Assembly (NCBI RefSeq): GCF_026191915.1
Contig: NZ_JAIMBY010000003.1
Span: 1-64,000 of the forward strand
Source of the DNA: Acidiphilium sp. PA
Lineage (GTDB): Bacteria > Pseudomonadota > Alphaproteobacteria > Acetobacterales > Acetobacteraceae
Direction: 5' to 3'
DNA: 64,000 bases
Shown: positions 1-8,311 of the stretch, piece after piece
Numbering within the stretch: position 1 is the first letter of the stretch
Layout: each line of letters starts with the position of its first letter
Made by a program: the position numbers and the translations under genes
The notes under the pieces: generated by a model
Told to the model about the DNA's origin: nothing
The model's database searches: none
The model's input: the letters and a program-made list of their open reading frames with translations, nothing else

Positions 1-123
1 CTCGAAGACGCTATCAAGCGCTACATCAAGGCGCACAACAAGAATTCCAAGCCATTCCTCTGGACCGCAACCCCAGCCTCAATCTTCGAAAAGCTCGCTC
101 AAATCCCTGAACCATCCGAATGA
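1..123 (+). CDS. IS630-family transposase, C-terminal end (partial)
   Basis: The reading frame is open from the first base of the window to TGA at 121-123, giving 40 residues. It contains a HNKNSKPFLWTAT stretch followed by a short acidic tail. This matches the C-terminus of IS630-family DDE transposases, which typically end in an H-N-x(3)-KPF-x-WTA motif after the last catalytic acidic residue. The catalytic core and start lie outside the window, so whether the enzyme is intact cannot be judged. The gene ends only about 11 bases before the inferred element end and lies antisense to the disrupted methylase gene next to it. Confidence 0.8.
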   Translation, partial: LEDAIKRYIKAHNKNSKPFLWTATPASIFEKLAQIPEPSE

Positions 124-135
124 GTCAGTGCACTA
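1..135. mobile_element. Right end of an IS630-family insertion sequence
   Basis: The transposase stops at 123 and a CTAG tetranucleotide lies at 133-136. IS630-family elements insert at TA and duplicate it, so the TA at 134-135 is the likely junction. Bases just inside it would form the terminal inverted repeat. The other end is outside the window, so the inverted repeat and the TA duplication cannot be confirmed here. The methylase reading frame is interpretable up to this point and then enters a stop codon inside the element, which supports the junction. Confidence 0.6.
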
Positions 136-2277
136 GATCAGAGAGCGCCGGCCATCCCTCATAATCTGCCAAAGCCGTCCCCGACCGAAGCAAAAACTTG
201 TTGGACGCCTTCGGATTGAGAACCTCATAACCCGCGTCGAAATCATGGGCATCGAGCGATTCGATCAGCGCCGCGCGTTTATCGACGCCCCAGAATTCGC
301 GAAACTTGACAACGGCTTCCTTCACGACCGCGCCCCCGTGCGCACAAGCATCGCAATCGCCGTCCCGACCCTTATCCCCTCGCGATTACGCTCAGTCGAA
401 AACACCGATGGATCAGGCTCGCCCTCAGGCGTCACCTTGCCCGTCTCACGGCTATCCCCATTCAAATTATCGATCCAAATCCGATCGAACGACTCCAGCA
501 ACCGCTTGCGCATCACCACGAACGACGCACCCGACAGCCACGAATAATTCGAAATATACGCAACAATGCCGCGCCGTGGCGCACCCGCTGCACCAACCGC
601 CCCCTCCGCAATCCGCCGCTCCGCAATCCGGAAAAACCGCACATACAGATCATCGAGGTTGAACTTCTTCACCCCCCACTCGCTCTGCAATCCGGCCTTA
701 TAGGGCGTGACCAGATCACCCTCCGCCTCAGGCGCCGTCCCCGCATACGCATTGTATGGCGGGTTCCCCAGCACCACCAATATCGGTGCCGCCCGCTTCA
801 CCACCCGCGCCGCACTCCGCTCCTGCGTCAGCATCTCGAACCCCGGTATCGGCGGCTTCTCCCCGCTCTCGGACCACCCGGTCAGCGCATTGGTCAAAAA
901 CACCGAAGCCCGTTCCGCCATCCCCAACGGCGCACCCGCCTCCGCCAGCGCCTCGCCGATCTGCCAATGCGCAATCACCAAGGGTGCCGTCATAATCTCG
1001 AACCCATGCACCCGCGTCATCGCCGCCCGCTTCAACTCCGCGCCCACCAGCGACCCCAGCCCCTTGCCCTCAAGGGTTCGCCGTATCCGCGCCAGCACCG
1101 CGACCAGAAAACTCCCGGTCCCGCAACACGGGTCCAGCACCACCACGCTCTCATCGGCCAACCCGTCGGCAATCCCCAACTCGCTCCGCAACAGCCGATC
1201 CACCCGCTCGACCATATAGGTCACAATCTCCGGCGGCGTGTACCAAACCCCCAAATCCCGCCGCAGTTGCGGATCGAAATATTCCAAAAACGGCTCATAA
1301 AAATACTGCACCGCCTCGGTCTCGCGAAACGCGGTGAAAAACGCTGGCTTGTCCACCCGCGCCAGCGCCCCCGCCGCCGCGTCCAGCAACCCCACAATCC
1401 CCAGCGGCGCCAGCGCCTCCGGCGTGGCCACCTGCTGGAACAAAAACCGCGCAATCGGCACCGTCAGCGACCATTGCGCCGAACGCCAGTCGAACCGCCC
1501 CGCCCGCCCCGCCCGCGCCTCGACAATCCAGGCCGAAAACAACCCATAAAACAACGTCTGCACCAGCGTGGAGCGAAACAAATGCTCGCCCTCCTTCGCA
1601 TCGAAACTCAACTCCAGCGTCTGCTCCATGCTCTGCCGCAGCGAAGCCAAAGCCGGCAGCGCCGCCCGCTCGTCGAGCAGCGCCAGCGAATCCCGCGCAT
1701 AGGAGGCCAGAAAAAACGCAAGCTGCGCCGGCGTCGCCAACGGCGCCGCGGTCAGCAGGCAGCGGCTGATAAAATCGGTGAACCGTATCCCCAACGCCTT
1801 CGGCCGCACGCCATGCAGCAGCGCGATGAAATCCGCCGCCGTATCCGCGAGATCGAACCGATCGATCACCCCGTCCCGGCTGATCAGCCGAAACTGAAAC
1901 AAATTCGTCACCAGCACTAACCCGAACGCCGGCAGATACTGCCGTTGCACCTGGTCCGACGCCACCAGCCGATCGATGGTCTGATCAATCCCCTTGACCT
2001 CGATCACCCCGCGGTCAGGCGGCACGCCCTCCCGCCACTCCGGCGTCTCGCCGCGCTTCAGCCGGTTCGGTCGCTCGAACAACCCGAAATCCGGAATCCC
2101 CGCCCGCTTGCCCGAAACATGACTAAGGCAGAACACCGGAGGCGACAGCGTCTTGCCAACCGCATTGAACAACGATGACAACGCCGGATAATACGAAGTC
2201 TCCGGCGTTCCCGCATTCAAACTGCGAACCAGGCTCAATGAATCCAGATAATCAGCAAGCGGATCGGTCTGTGACAT
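136..2277 (-). pseudogene. Type ISP restriction-modification enzyme (N-6 adenine methylase), frameshifted and IS-interrupted
   Basis: A 651-residue frame starts at 2277. It carries a PD-(D/E)xK-like nuclease region (GIPDFG at about 60-65, EVKG at 93-96), SAM motif I DPCCGTGSF at 382-390 and the adenine methylase motif NPPYNAY at 505-511. This is the N-terminal layout of single-chain type ISP (LlaBIII-like) enzymes. The frame stops at 322, but homologous sequence continues in another frame from about 330 down to 136 (FREFWGVDKRAAL and later EGWPALSDL). A one-base loss in the five-C run at 333-337 would explain this. The gene then runs into the IS630 end at 134-135. The family normally continues several hundred residues further with target recognition, so the product is probably inactive. 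Confidence 0.8.
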
Positions 2278-2387
2278 ACCTGCAACCTCGCCGCTTTACC
2301 GCGCCACGGCAACCACCAAACCAACAAAAGTTTTTCGGTTATTTTTTCACGACCGTGCGGCTAAAACGATAGCAGAAGCGAGCCAAG

Positions 2388-2413
2388 GGTGGGGTGCTCT
2401 TCCGCACCCCACC
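2388..2413. repeat. Perfect 10-bp stem-loop
   Basis: GGTGGGGTGC at 2388-2397 pairs exactly with GCACCCCACC at 2404-2413 around the 6-base loop TCTTCC. No T-tract follows on either strand, and the hairpin lies upstream of both flanking genes. An ordinary intrinsic terminator is therefore unlikely. It looks like a dispersed extragenic palindrome. Confidence 0.6.
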
Positions 2414-2466
2414 ACTTAAATCACGCATCACCTCTACGGTCTTGCACCAAGCCCCCAACCCCATCC

Positions 2467-2496
2467 CGTCATTGCGAGCGCAGCGCGGCAATCCAG
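2467..2496. repeat. REP-like extragenic palindrome
   Basis: The segment begins CGTCATTGCGAGCG and ends GCGGCAATCCAG, with the arms ATTGC and GCAAT facing each other. This CATTGCGAG...CAATCC pattern is a widespread dispersed palindrome in alphaproteobacterial intergenic DNA. Only one copy is visible in this window. Confidence 0.6.
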
Positions 2497-2582
2497 CTCC
2501 ACCACACCCCACAACCCAAATTCTAACGCACCCCTAACAAAACGCTTTCTCACCCCCCACCAATCATGGTTTACACTTACCC

Positions 2583-3299
2583 ATGATCGCAAACGCGCCG
2601 TTCATGCCTGCCGATCCGACCGAGCGCTTCACGGTGATCTTCCGCGCCCTGCAGCGCTCGGTCGCGGACAACGGCTACCGCCTCAAAATCCACGGCCCGC
2701 TCATCGTCCTGATCTGGAACTACCTCGCCCGCCAGATCGCCCGCTTCGCCAAAATCGCCGCCAGCCCGCCACGAACCCCGCGCGCTCCCTCAACGGTCGA
2801 GCGCAAACCCAACCCCAAACCCAAACCACCCGTCACCCTGCCGCGCGGCTTCGCCTGGCTGATCCGCCTGCTGCCCAACGGCCCCGCCACCGTCGTCGCC
2901 GGTGCCGCCGCCCGCGCCGATCTCCAGTGCTTCATGGAAGACCCCATCGTGCTGGACCTGCTGGCCACCCACCCCAGCCTCGGCCGCATCCTCCGCCCCC
3001 TCCACACCATGCTCGGCCTGCGTCCCCCCCAAATCATCAAACGCCCCAGAAAACCCCGGAGCGAACCCACAGGCGAACCCACCAACCCCGCCACCCCCCG
3101 CCCCAAACGCCCCCGCCCCAAGCGCCAGCCCGACTTCATGGCCCAATACAAAGTCAACCCCGACGGCAGCATCGACTTCACCCCCGAACAACTGCGCGAC
3201 ATCCTCGGCCCACCCCCACCACCCGTCCCGCCCTGGCACCACCCCTTCGTGCCCTCGTTCGACGCCAAAAAAATGTGGCGCAAAGGCCCGCGGGGCTGA
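2583..3299 (+). CDS. Hypothetical Pro-rich protein
   Basis: This is a 238-residue protein I do not recognise. The first 60 residues or so look folded and include an aromatic/aliphatic stretch, LIVLIWNYLARQIARF. A Pro/Arg/Lys-rich linker follows, then a second ordered block (FAWLIRLLPNGPATVVAGAAA, about 89-109), and a long Pro/Arg tail with a PDGSIDFTPEQLRDILG segment near the end. No signal peptide or catalytic motif is evident. Third-position GC agrees with neighbouring genes, which supports coding. It may be a lineage-restricted Acetobacteraceae protein. The real boundaries of the ordered domains are uncertain. Confidence 0.6.
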   Translation: MIANAPFMPADPTERFTVIFRALQRSVADNGYRLKIHGPLIVLIWNYLARQIARFAKIAASPPRTPRAPSTVERKPNPKPKPPVTLPRGFAWLIRLLPNGPATVVAGAAARADLQCFMEDPIVLDLLATHPSLGRILRPLHTMLGLRPPQIIKRPRKPRSEPTGEPTNPATPRPKRPRPKRQPDFMAQYKVNPDGSIDFTPEQLRDILGPPPPPVPPWHHPFVPSFDAKKMWRKGPRG

Positions 3300-3312
3300 T
3301 GCACGCCTAAAT

Positions 3313-3330
3313 CGTTACGATATCATAACG
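3313..3330. repeat. Near-perfect 18-bp palindrome after the hypothetical gene
   Basis: CGTTACGATATCATAACG matches its own reverse complement at 16 of 18 positions. It lies 13 bases after the stop of the Pro-rich hypothetical gene and just ahead of the 121-bp repeat. It could be a protein-binding dyad or part of the transcription stop. No second copy was seen. Confidence 0.4.
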
Positions 3331-3356
3331 AAAAAGGCAAAGAAGCAAGGGAAGCT

Positions 3357-3477
3357 CTTCTTTTTTGTGAACAAAAAAGAAGCAAAAAAAACTTTGTTAA
3401 TCTGGGCCCGTGCCGGTGAAAACGCCCGTGCCTCAGGGTCAGAAAGTTTTTTGCTTCTTTTTTACAAAAAAGAAGCC
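3357..3477. repeat. 121-bp nested palindromic repeat, copy 1
   Basis: Each end of the element is a small hairpin: CTTCTTTTTT...AAAAAAGAAG on the left, with loop GTGAAC, and GCTTCTTTTTT...AAAAAAGAAGC on the right. The two ends are also inverted repeats of each other, so the unit can fold as two hairpins or one long one. A conserved CTGGGCCC-containing core lies between them. The second copy at 9063-9183 has the same length and orientation, differing at about 10 positions. It sits between convergent genes and would work as a bidirectional terminator. Confidence 0.85.
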
Positions 3478-3494
3478 TTCCCTTCCTCCCGCCC

Positions 3495-4481
3495 TCAGCT
3501 CGCCGTCTTCGGCACCGTAAAATGCTGACCAGGATAGATCAGGTTCGGATCACGAATGCTCCGTTCATTCGCCCGGTAGATCAGCGAATAATCCACGCCA
3601 TGCCCATACAATTTGCGCGCGATCAGCCACAGGCACTGCCCCCGCGCGATCACCACCTCCCCGGGCATCACTTTGCCGACTTTATGCGGGGCATAGGCGG
3701 TCTGCATCGTCTGGACGCTTTTGCCATGCGGCCCGGTCGCTTCCAGGCGGAACGTCCCGGGCTTGGCGGGCAGGTGGCTGGTTCGCATGGTCCAGCGGCC
3801 CTTCTGGTCGGCAACCGCGGTGCCGAGCTTCGTGTGCCCGATGAACAGCGAAACCGTCGCACCCGGCTGGGCCGTCCCGGCCATCACCGCTTTGCCCGAA
3901 CCGTCGTAATCGACCGAACCAAGACCCAGCGTCCCCGGTTTCGGCCCTTGTCCGCTCAACACCTGCGACGGCGTCTTGCCGGTCCCGCCCAGCACCGCGA
4001 GAGCCCCTTCGTTCGGTGCGTTCGGCACCGAAACGGTCACGTCGCGCGCGCTCGCGAGTTGCTGGCCATTTTTCGAGAGCTCGGACAAAGCCAGTTGCTG
4101 CCCGCCCGCCGGCAACGGCACCGAGGTCACGAACGCGAAACTGCCGGTATCATCCGCCTTCGCCGTGCCGATCGTCTTGCCATTGGCCGTAATGGTCACC
4201 GTCGCGCCCGGCGTCGCATGCCCCGCGATCACCGCATTCCCCCCCGCATCGACCCGCACGGTATCGAAACTCGGACCGCTCGGCTTCGCCGGCGTACTCA
4301 CCGTGGTCTGCGCCGCCGGCGCAATCGGCTTGGTCGGTTCGAAATGCTGCTTGCCGCCCAGGAACACCAGACCCAGCAACGCCGCCACCCCCAGCCCGCC
4401 GATCGCCGCAGGCGCGAGCCATCCGGGAACCGCAGGCCGAGCCGATTTATCGCCGTCCGTATGTTGTGCGTCGAGTGCCAT
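3495..4481 (-). CDS. Membrane-anchored LysM-domain protein
   Basis: The protein is 328 residues. A short cytoplasmic N-terminus precedes one hydrophobic segment (about 20-42, WLAPAAIGGLGVAALLGLVF). Two Ig-like/bacterial surface repeats follow, each with an AVxAGxAxPGATV pattern (around 84-95 and 202-214). A C-terminal LysM domain covers about 275-325, marked by IARGQCLWLIARKLYGHG, IYRAN and PNLIYPGQ. LysM domains bind N-acetylglucosamine chains, so this is probably a peptidoglycan-associated periplasmic protein. I see no catalytic domain. It is divergent from the LOG-family gene, with about 90 bases between them, and its 3' end lies just beyond the 121-bp repeat. Confidence 0.8.
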   Translation of the reverse strand: MALDAQHTDGDKSARPAVPGWLAPAAIGGLGVAALLGLVFLGGKQHFEPTKPIAPAAQTTVSTPAKPSGPSFDTVRVDAGGNAVIAGHATPGATVTITANGKTIGTAKADDTGSFAFVTSVPLPAGGQQLALSELSKNGQQLASARDVTVSVPNAPNEGALAVLGGTGKTPSQVLSGQGPKPGTLGLGSVDYDGSGKAVMAGTAQPGATVSLFIGHTKLGTAVADQKGRWTMRTSHLPAKPGTFRLEATGPHGKSVQTMQTAYAPHKVGKVMPGEVVIARGQCLWLIARKLYGHGVDYSLIYRANERSIRDPNLIYPGQHFTVPKTAS

Positions 4482-4570
4482 GAAAATGACTTTGCCAATA
4501 ACTTGCTTCGATTTGATTACCCTGCCACGAAGTTGAGCTTCTCGATAGGTTCATGAGGCAATTCTGGAAT

Positions 4571-5155
4571 ATGAGTCACATTTCGGTCACGGTATTTTGC
4601 GGATCATCCCCGGGCATGTCCCCCGATTATCTGGCGGCGGCCCACGCCCTCGGTGAAGGCATCGCCCGGCACGGCATGAAACTCGTGTTCGGCGGCGGCA
4701 ATGTCGGCCTGATGGGCGCGGTCGCCGGTGCGGCGCGCGGTGCCGGCGGCCATGTCACCGGCATCATCCCCGATTTCCTGCGCGCCCGCGAAATCGAGTT
4801 CCCCGGCCTGTCGGAACTGATCGTCACCGACTCGATGCACACCCGCAAACGCCGCATGTTCGCCCGGGCCGATGCCTTCGTGGTCCTGCCCGGCGGCCTC
4901 GGCACGCTCGACGAGCTGATGGAAATCCTCACCTGGAAACAGCTCGAACGCCACGCCAAGCCGATCATCCTGATCGACATCCTCGGCTGGGCAACCCAGG
5001 TCGCTGCCCTGCTCGATGCCGTCATCACCGCCGGCTTCGCAAAACCCTCGGCCCGCGACCTGTTCGAAATCGTGGCCGACGTGCCGGCAACCCTCGCCCG
5101 GCTCGAAGCCTATTCGCCCTCCTCGGCCGCCGGTTCCTCGGTCGAGACCTTGTAA
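4571..5155 (+). CDS. LOG-family protein (TIGR00730), putative nucleoside-5'-monophosphate phosphoribohydrolase
   Basis: The Rossmann-like fold has FCGSSPG near the N-terminus, FGGGNVGLMG at about 40-49, and the diagnostic PGGxGTxxE signature (PGGLGTLDE) in the middle. Family members cleave the base from cytokinin riboside monophosphates or AMP-like nucleotides. The length of 194 residues is normal. I chose ATG at 4571 because MSHISVTVFCGSS matches the usual family N-terminus; an ATG at 4553 in the same frame would add six residues. The 3' end overlaps the convergent yacG gene by 46 bases. Confidence 0.85.
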   Translation: MSHISVTVFCGSSPGMSPDYLAAAHALGEGIARHGMKLVFGGGNVGLMGAVAGAARGAGGHVTGIIPDFLRAREIEFPGLSELIVTDSMHTRKRRMFARADAFVVLPGGLGTLDELMEILTWKQLERHAKPIILIDILGWATQVAALLDAVITAGFAKPSARDLFEIVADVPATLARLEAYSPSSAAGSSVETL

Positions 5156-5265
5156 TCCTCGCCGAACCACCGCCCGAGATCGACCGTGCGGCACCGGCGC
5201 GAACAGAACGGCGCCTGGTCGGGAATGCTGGGTTTGCCGCAGATCGGGCAGGGCTTGGCTGTCAT
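5110..5265 (-). CDS. yacG: DNA gyrase inhibitor YacG, zinc-finger protein
   Basis: This 51-residue protein begins MTAKPCPICGKP and has the second zinc half-site FCSRRC, followed by DLGRWFGEDY and an acidic tail. That CxxC...CxxxC arrangement with the LGRW motif defines YacG, a small inhibitor of DNA gyrase. Its ATG overlaps the stop of the RNase E/G gene (ATGA at 5262-5265), so the two are translationally coupled. Its 3' end runs 46 bases into the convergent LOG-family gene. The infA-maf-rng-yacG order is common in alphaproteobacteria. Confidence 0.9.
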   Translation of the reverse strand: MTAKPCPICGKPSIPDQAPFCSRRCRTVDLGRWFGEDYKVSTEEPAAEEGE

Positions 5266-6122
5266 GGCAGGCTCTCATGCAAAGGCGGGCGGATGCGCGG
5301 GCGCAGCACCTCCGCGAACCCCAGTGACGTAAAACCAAGCAGCCGCGGTTTCAACGGGTCGCGCGCCAGCGCCGCCGTCAGATCAGGGGCCAGGCTCGGC
5401 CGCGCGCTCGCCTTCATCCCGGCAAAATCGATCAGGATCGCCCCACCCAGATTGCGCAACCGGATCTGACGCGCGAGGCCCGGGATGATCGCGCGGTTGA
5501 GCCGCGCCTGTTCCCCGGCTTTCTCCCCCCGCGCACCGCTCGCCGCCCCGCCATCGATATCGATCGCGGTCAACGCCGGCGTCGGGCTGAAAATCGCCCG
5601 CGCCCCATGCGCCAGTGCCGCGACCGGCTCGGCCAGCGCCGCCACCTCATCCTCGATCGGCGCGAAACAATCCGGCCGGTGCTCGACCCCGTCAAAATCC
5701 GACCGCAGCCGGGCAACCAGTTCGAAACGGTCCGCCAGAATCGGCGCATCAGGGTGCCGCGCCCGGAAATCCCCGATCGGCCCGGACCCAGGCGCGCGCA
5801 GCCCCACCTTGCCGCCCGCCTCACCGCCCGCCAGCACCAGCCGCGGCCCCTTGCCGCCCTGCGCCGCGCGGGTGATCCGCACATCGACCAGATCCCCTTC
5901 GCCCCGCGCCCTGCCGCCGGCGCTGTCCGGCAGAAAGCCGACCGTGTCACCCAGATCGACGAACACCCCGCCAAGCGCATGGGCCCGCGCGGTGATCCGC
6001 CCGGTATAGCGATCGCCCACGCCATCCGGCGCGTCCGGCCGCCAGATCGTGTAATCCGCCAGCACCATGTCTTCGAGCAGCGCCAGATGCACCACGCCCG
6101 CCCGCAGGGTCGCGAGGATCAT
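5262..6122 (-). CDS. rng: Ribonuclease E/G family protein
   Basis: The protein is 286 residues if started at ATG 6122 (MILATLRAG). An S1-like RNA-binding region occupies the N-terminal third (YTGRITARAHALGGVFVDLG), followed by RNase E/G core elements. These include GGAILIDFAGM around residue 235 and the closing DPLKPRLLGFTSLGFAEVLRPR segment. It is much shorter than E. coli RNase G (about 490 residues), but short versions are usual beside maf and yacG in alphaproteobacteria. A longer in-frame start exists but reads antisense-like sequence inside maf. The ATG overlaps the maf stop by 4 bases. The expected role is rRNA 5'-end maturation or RNA decay. Confidence 0.8.
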   Translation of the reverse strand: MILATLRAGVVHLALLEDMVLADYTIWRPDAPDGVGDRYTGRITARAHALGGVFVDLGDTVGFLPDSAGGRARGEGDLVDVRITRAAQGGKGPRLVLAGGEAGGKVGLRAPGSGPIGDFRARHPDAPILADRFELVARLRSDFDGVEHRPDCFAPIEDEVAALAEPVAALAHGARAIFSPTPALTAIDIDGGAASGARGEKAGEQARLNRAIIPGLARQIRLRNLGGAILIDFAGMKASARPSLAPDLTAALARDPLKPRLLGFTSLGFAEVLRPRIRPPLHESLP

Positions 6123-6688
6123 GCCGCCCGCCAGCCCAGACCGCGCAGCAGGTTCAGCGTCTCGTGCAGCGGCAGCCCGACCACGCCGGAATAGGAACCC
6201 GACAGAAAATCGACAAACCCCGCCGCCCGCCCCTGGATGGCATAACCCCCGGCCTTGCCCTGCCATTCGCCGCTCGCCAGATACGCCTCGATCGCGGCGG
6301 GTTCGATCCGCGCGAACGCCACCACCGTCGCGACGGTGCGGGCGGCGATCCGCCCATCCGGCGCGCGCACCGCAACGGCGGAATAAACCTTGTGCCGCCT
6401 CCCGGCGAGGCGAAGGAGGCAGGCGCGCGCCTCGGCCTCGGTCTCGGCTTTCGGCAAAACGCGGCTGCCCAGCCCGACCACGGTATCCGCCGCGATGATG
6501 AACGCATCCTCAAGCGGCACCGCCGCCAGCTTGGCGCGGGCGAGTCGCGCGGCGAGCGCCCGTGGCGTCTCATCGCGCAACGGCGTTTCATCGATTTCGG
6601 GGCTGACGATGGCGTGCGGAATAATGCCGATCTGGGCGAGCAGGTCGCGCCGGCGCGGGCTCGACGAGGCGAGGATCAGGCGCGTTAC
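6119..6688 (-). CDS. maf: Maf-family nucleotide pyrophosphatase
   Basis: The product is about 189 residues with the family N-terminal motif [14 protein letters not shown], then SPEIDE, AADTVV and QGRAAGFVD. Maf proteins hydrolyse non-canonical or modified nucleoside triphosphates, and the SPRR arginines contact the phosphates. The start is unusual. In this frame no ATG, GTG or TTG occurs between the upstream stop (inside infA) and the conserved motif. By alignment the initiator position falls on GTA at 6688-6686; nearby near-cognates are ATT at 6694 and CTG at 6679. The start overlaps the infA stop, so translation probably re-initiates there. The first canonical codon, TTG at about 6580, would remove the active-site motif. 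Confidence 0.8.
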   Translation of the reverse strand, partial: VTRLILASSSPRRRDLLAQIGIIPHAIVSPEIDETPLRDETPRALAARLARAKLAAVPLEDAFIIAADTVVGLGSRVLPKAETEAEARACLLRLAGRRHKVYSAVAVRAPDGRIAARTVATVVAFARIEPAAIEAYLASGEWQGKAGGYAIQGRAAGFVDFLSGSYSGVVGLPLHETLNLLRGLGWRAA

Positions 6689-6903
6689 TTGAATCGGAAC
6701 GTGATCCGGCCCTTGGTGAGGTCGTAGGGCGTCATCTCGACATTAACCCGGTCGCCGGCCAGGACACGAATCCGGTTCTTGCGCATCTTGCCGCTGGTGT
6801 GCGCCAGAATGACGTGCTCATTGTCCAGCTTGACGCGGAACATGGCGTTGGGAAGCAGTTCGGCGACCGTGCCGCTGAACTCGATCATGTCTTCTTTCGA
6901 CAT
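6685..6903 (-). CDS. infA: Translation initiation factor IF-1
   Basis: This is a 72-residue single OB-fold protein with the classical IF-1 sequence: [13 protein letters not shown] at the start, [36 protein letters not shown] and GRITFRFK at the end. It occupies the A site of the 30S subunit during initiation. It is the first gene of infA-maf-rng-yacG and ends inside the maf start region. A 121-base gap separates it from hisD and probably holds its promoter. Confidence 0.97.
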   Translation of the reverse strand: MSKEDMIEFSGTVAELLPNAMFRVKLDNEHVILAHTSGKMRKNRIRVLAGDRVNVEMTPYDLTKGRITFRFK

Positions 6904-7024
6904 CTATCCTCGATATAAGGTCGTTACGTGCGGGCCTCACATGAGCCGTGAGGGCCGCGAGGTCAAGGTTTGCGGCGGGCTTGGCTGGCAAGCGCCGCCG
7001 TTTTGCAGCCGGCGAACCCCGCCG

Positions 7025-8311
7025 CTAACCGATCCGCGCCGTGATCGACCTGCCATGACCCGCCAGATCCTCCGCCTCCGCCAGGACCGCCGCCGCCGGC
7101 CCGATCGCGGCGAGCCCGTCGCGGGTGAGCGATGTCGTGCTGGTCCGCTTGAGAAAATCGAACACCGAAAGCCCCGAAGAAAACCGCGCCGTGCCCGCGG
7201 TCGGCAGCACATGGTTGGGTCCCGCCGCGTAATCGCCGATCGCGGTGGGCGCGTACCGGCCGAGAAACACCGACCCGGCATGGCGGATTTCAGCGAAATC
7301 GCCCGCCGGGTCCGCCGTCATGATCTGCAGATGCTCGGGCGCGATCCGGTTGGTCAGCGCGATCGCCTCGGCGCGGTCGCGCACCAGAATGATCGCGCCG
7401 TGCGATGCCAGCGACGCCGCGGCGATCGCGGCACGCGGCAAGGTCTCCAGCGCGGCGCCGATCGCGGCGGCCACGGCATCGGCGAGATCGGCGCTGTCGG
7501 TGACCAGGATGGACTGGCTGTCTTCGGCGTGTTCCGCCTGGGCGATCAGGTCGAGCGCGATATGCCGGGCATCGTTATCGGCATCCGCGATGATCAGCAC
7601 TTCCGAAGGGCCGGCGATCGAATCGATCCCGACCCGGCCGAACACCTGGCGTTTGGCCTCGGCCACGAAGGCGTTGCCCGGCCCGACGATACGGTCGACC
7701 GGCGCGATCGTCGCGGTGCCATAGGCCAGCGCCGCCACCGCCTGCGCCCCGCCGATCCGGTAAATCTCGCTCACCCCGGCGCGGCGCGCGGCGGCGAGAA
7801 CCAGCGGGTTCATCACGCCCTCCGGCGTCGGCACCACCATCGCGATGCGGGCCACTCCGGCGACACGGGCGGGGATGGCGTTCATCAGCACGGACGACGG
7901 ATAGCTCGCCTTGCCGCCCGGCACGTAAAGCCCGACGGCATCGAGCGGCCCCCAGCGCAGGCCGAGCGTGACCCCTTCGGCATCGGTGAAGGTAAAATCG
8001 GCCGGCCGCTGCGCGCGGTGGAACGCCTCGATCCGGGTTGCGGCCAGATCGATCGCGGCGCGCTGGGCTTCCGGCAGGGCGTTCACCGCCGCGTCGATCG
8101 CGGCGGCGCTCACCCGCAGGGTTTCGCTGGTGAGCGCGAACCGGTCGAACCGCGCCGTCAGGTCGATCAGCGCGGCATCGCCCTCGGCGCGGACGCGGGC
8201 GATGATGGCGGCGACCGGTGCCGTAACATCGGTCGCGCTGGCGCGGTCCGCGATCAGCGCGTCGAGCCGGGCGTCGAACCCCGCCTCGGTGGTCGTGAGC
8301 CGGTTGATCAT
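7025..8311 (-). CDS. hisD: Histidinol dehydrogenase
   Basis: HisD catalyses the last two steps of histidine biosynthesis, L-histidinol to histidine, with NAD and zinc. The 428-residue product has the family landmarks GLYVPGGKASYPSSVLMNAIPARVAGV (quoted in part), GGAQAVAALAYGT, DRIVGPGNAFVAEAKR, GPSEVLIIAD, and the SVFLG...GDYAAGPNHVLPT region holding metal and catalytic residues. I chose ATG 8311 because its ATGA overlaps the hisG stop. Upstream in-frame codons would sit inside hisG. Length is normal. Confidence 0.95.
   Translation of the reverse strand: MINRLTTTEAGFDARLDALIADRASATDVTAPVAAIIARVRAEGDAALIDLTARFDRFALTSETLRVSAAAIDAAVNALPEAQRAAIDLAATRIEAFHRAQRPADFTFTDAEGVTLGLRWGPLDAVGLYVPGGKASYPSSVLMNAIPARVAGVARIAMVVPTPEGVMNPLVLAAARRAGVSEIYRIGGAQAVAALAYGTATIAPVDRIVGPGNAFVAEAKRQVFGRVGIDSIAGPSEVLIIADADNDARHIALDLIAQAEHAEDSQSILVTDSADLADAVAAAIGAALETLPRAAIAAASLASHGAIILVRDRAEAIALTNRIAPEHLQIMTADPAGDFAEIRHAGSVFLGRYAPTAIGDYAAGPNHVLPTAGTARFSSGLSVFDFLKRTSTTSLTRDGLAAIGPAAAVLAEAEDLAGHGRSITARIG

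Larger units (their letters stand above)
2278..2582. other. Intergenic region between divergent genes
   Basis: These 305 bases separate the methylase start from a plus-strand hypothetical gene. They hold a perfect 10-bp stem-loop and a short REP-like palindrome, listed separately, and otherwise low-complexity C-rich sequence. Promoters for both genes should lie here, but I see no convincing -35/-10 pair. No additional reading frame looks real. Confidence 0.6.
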
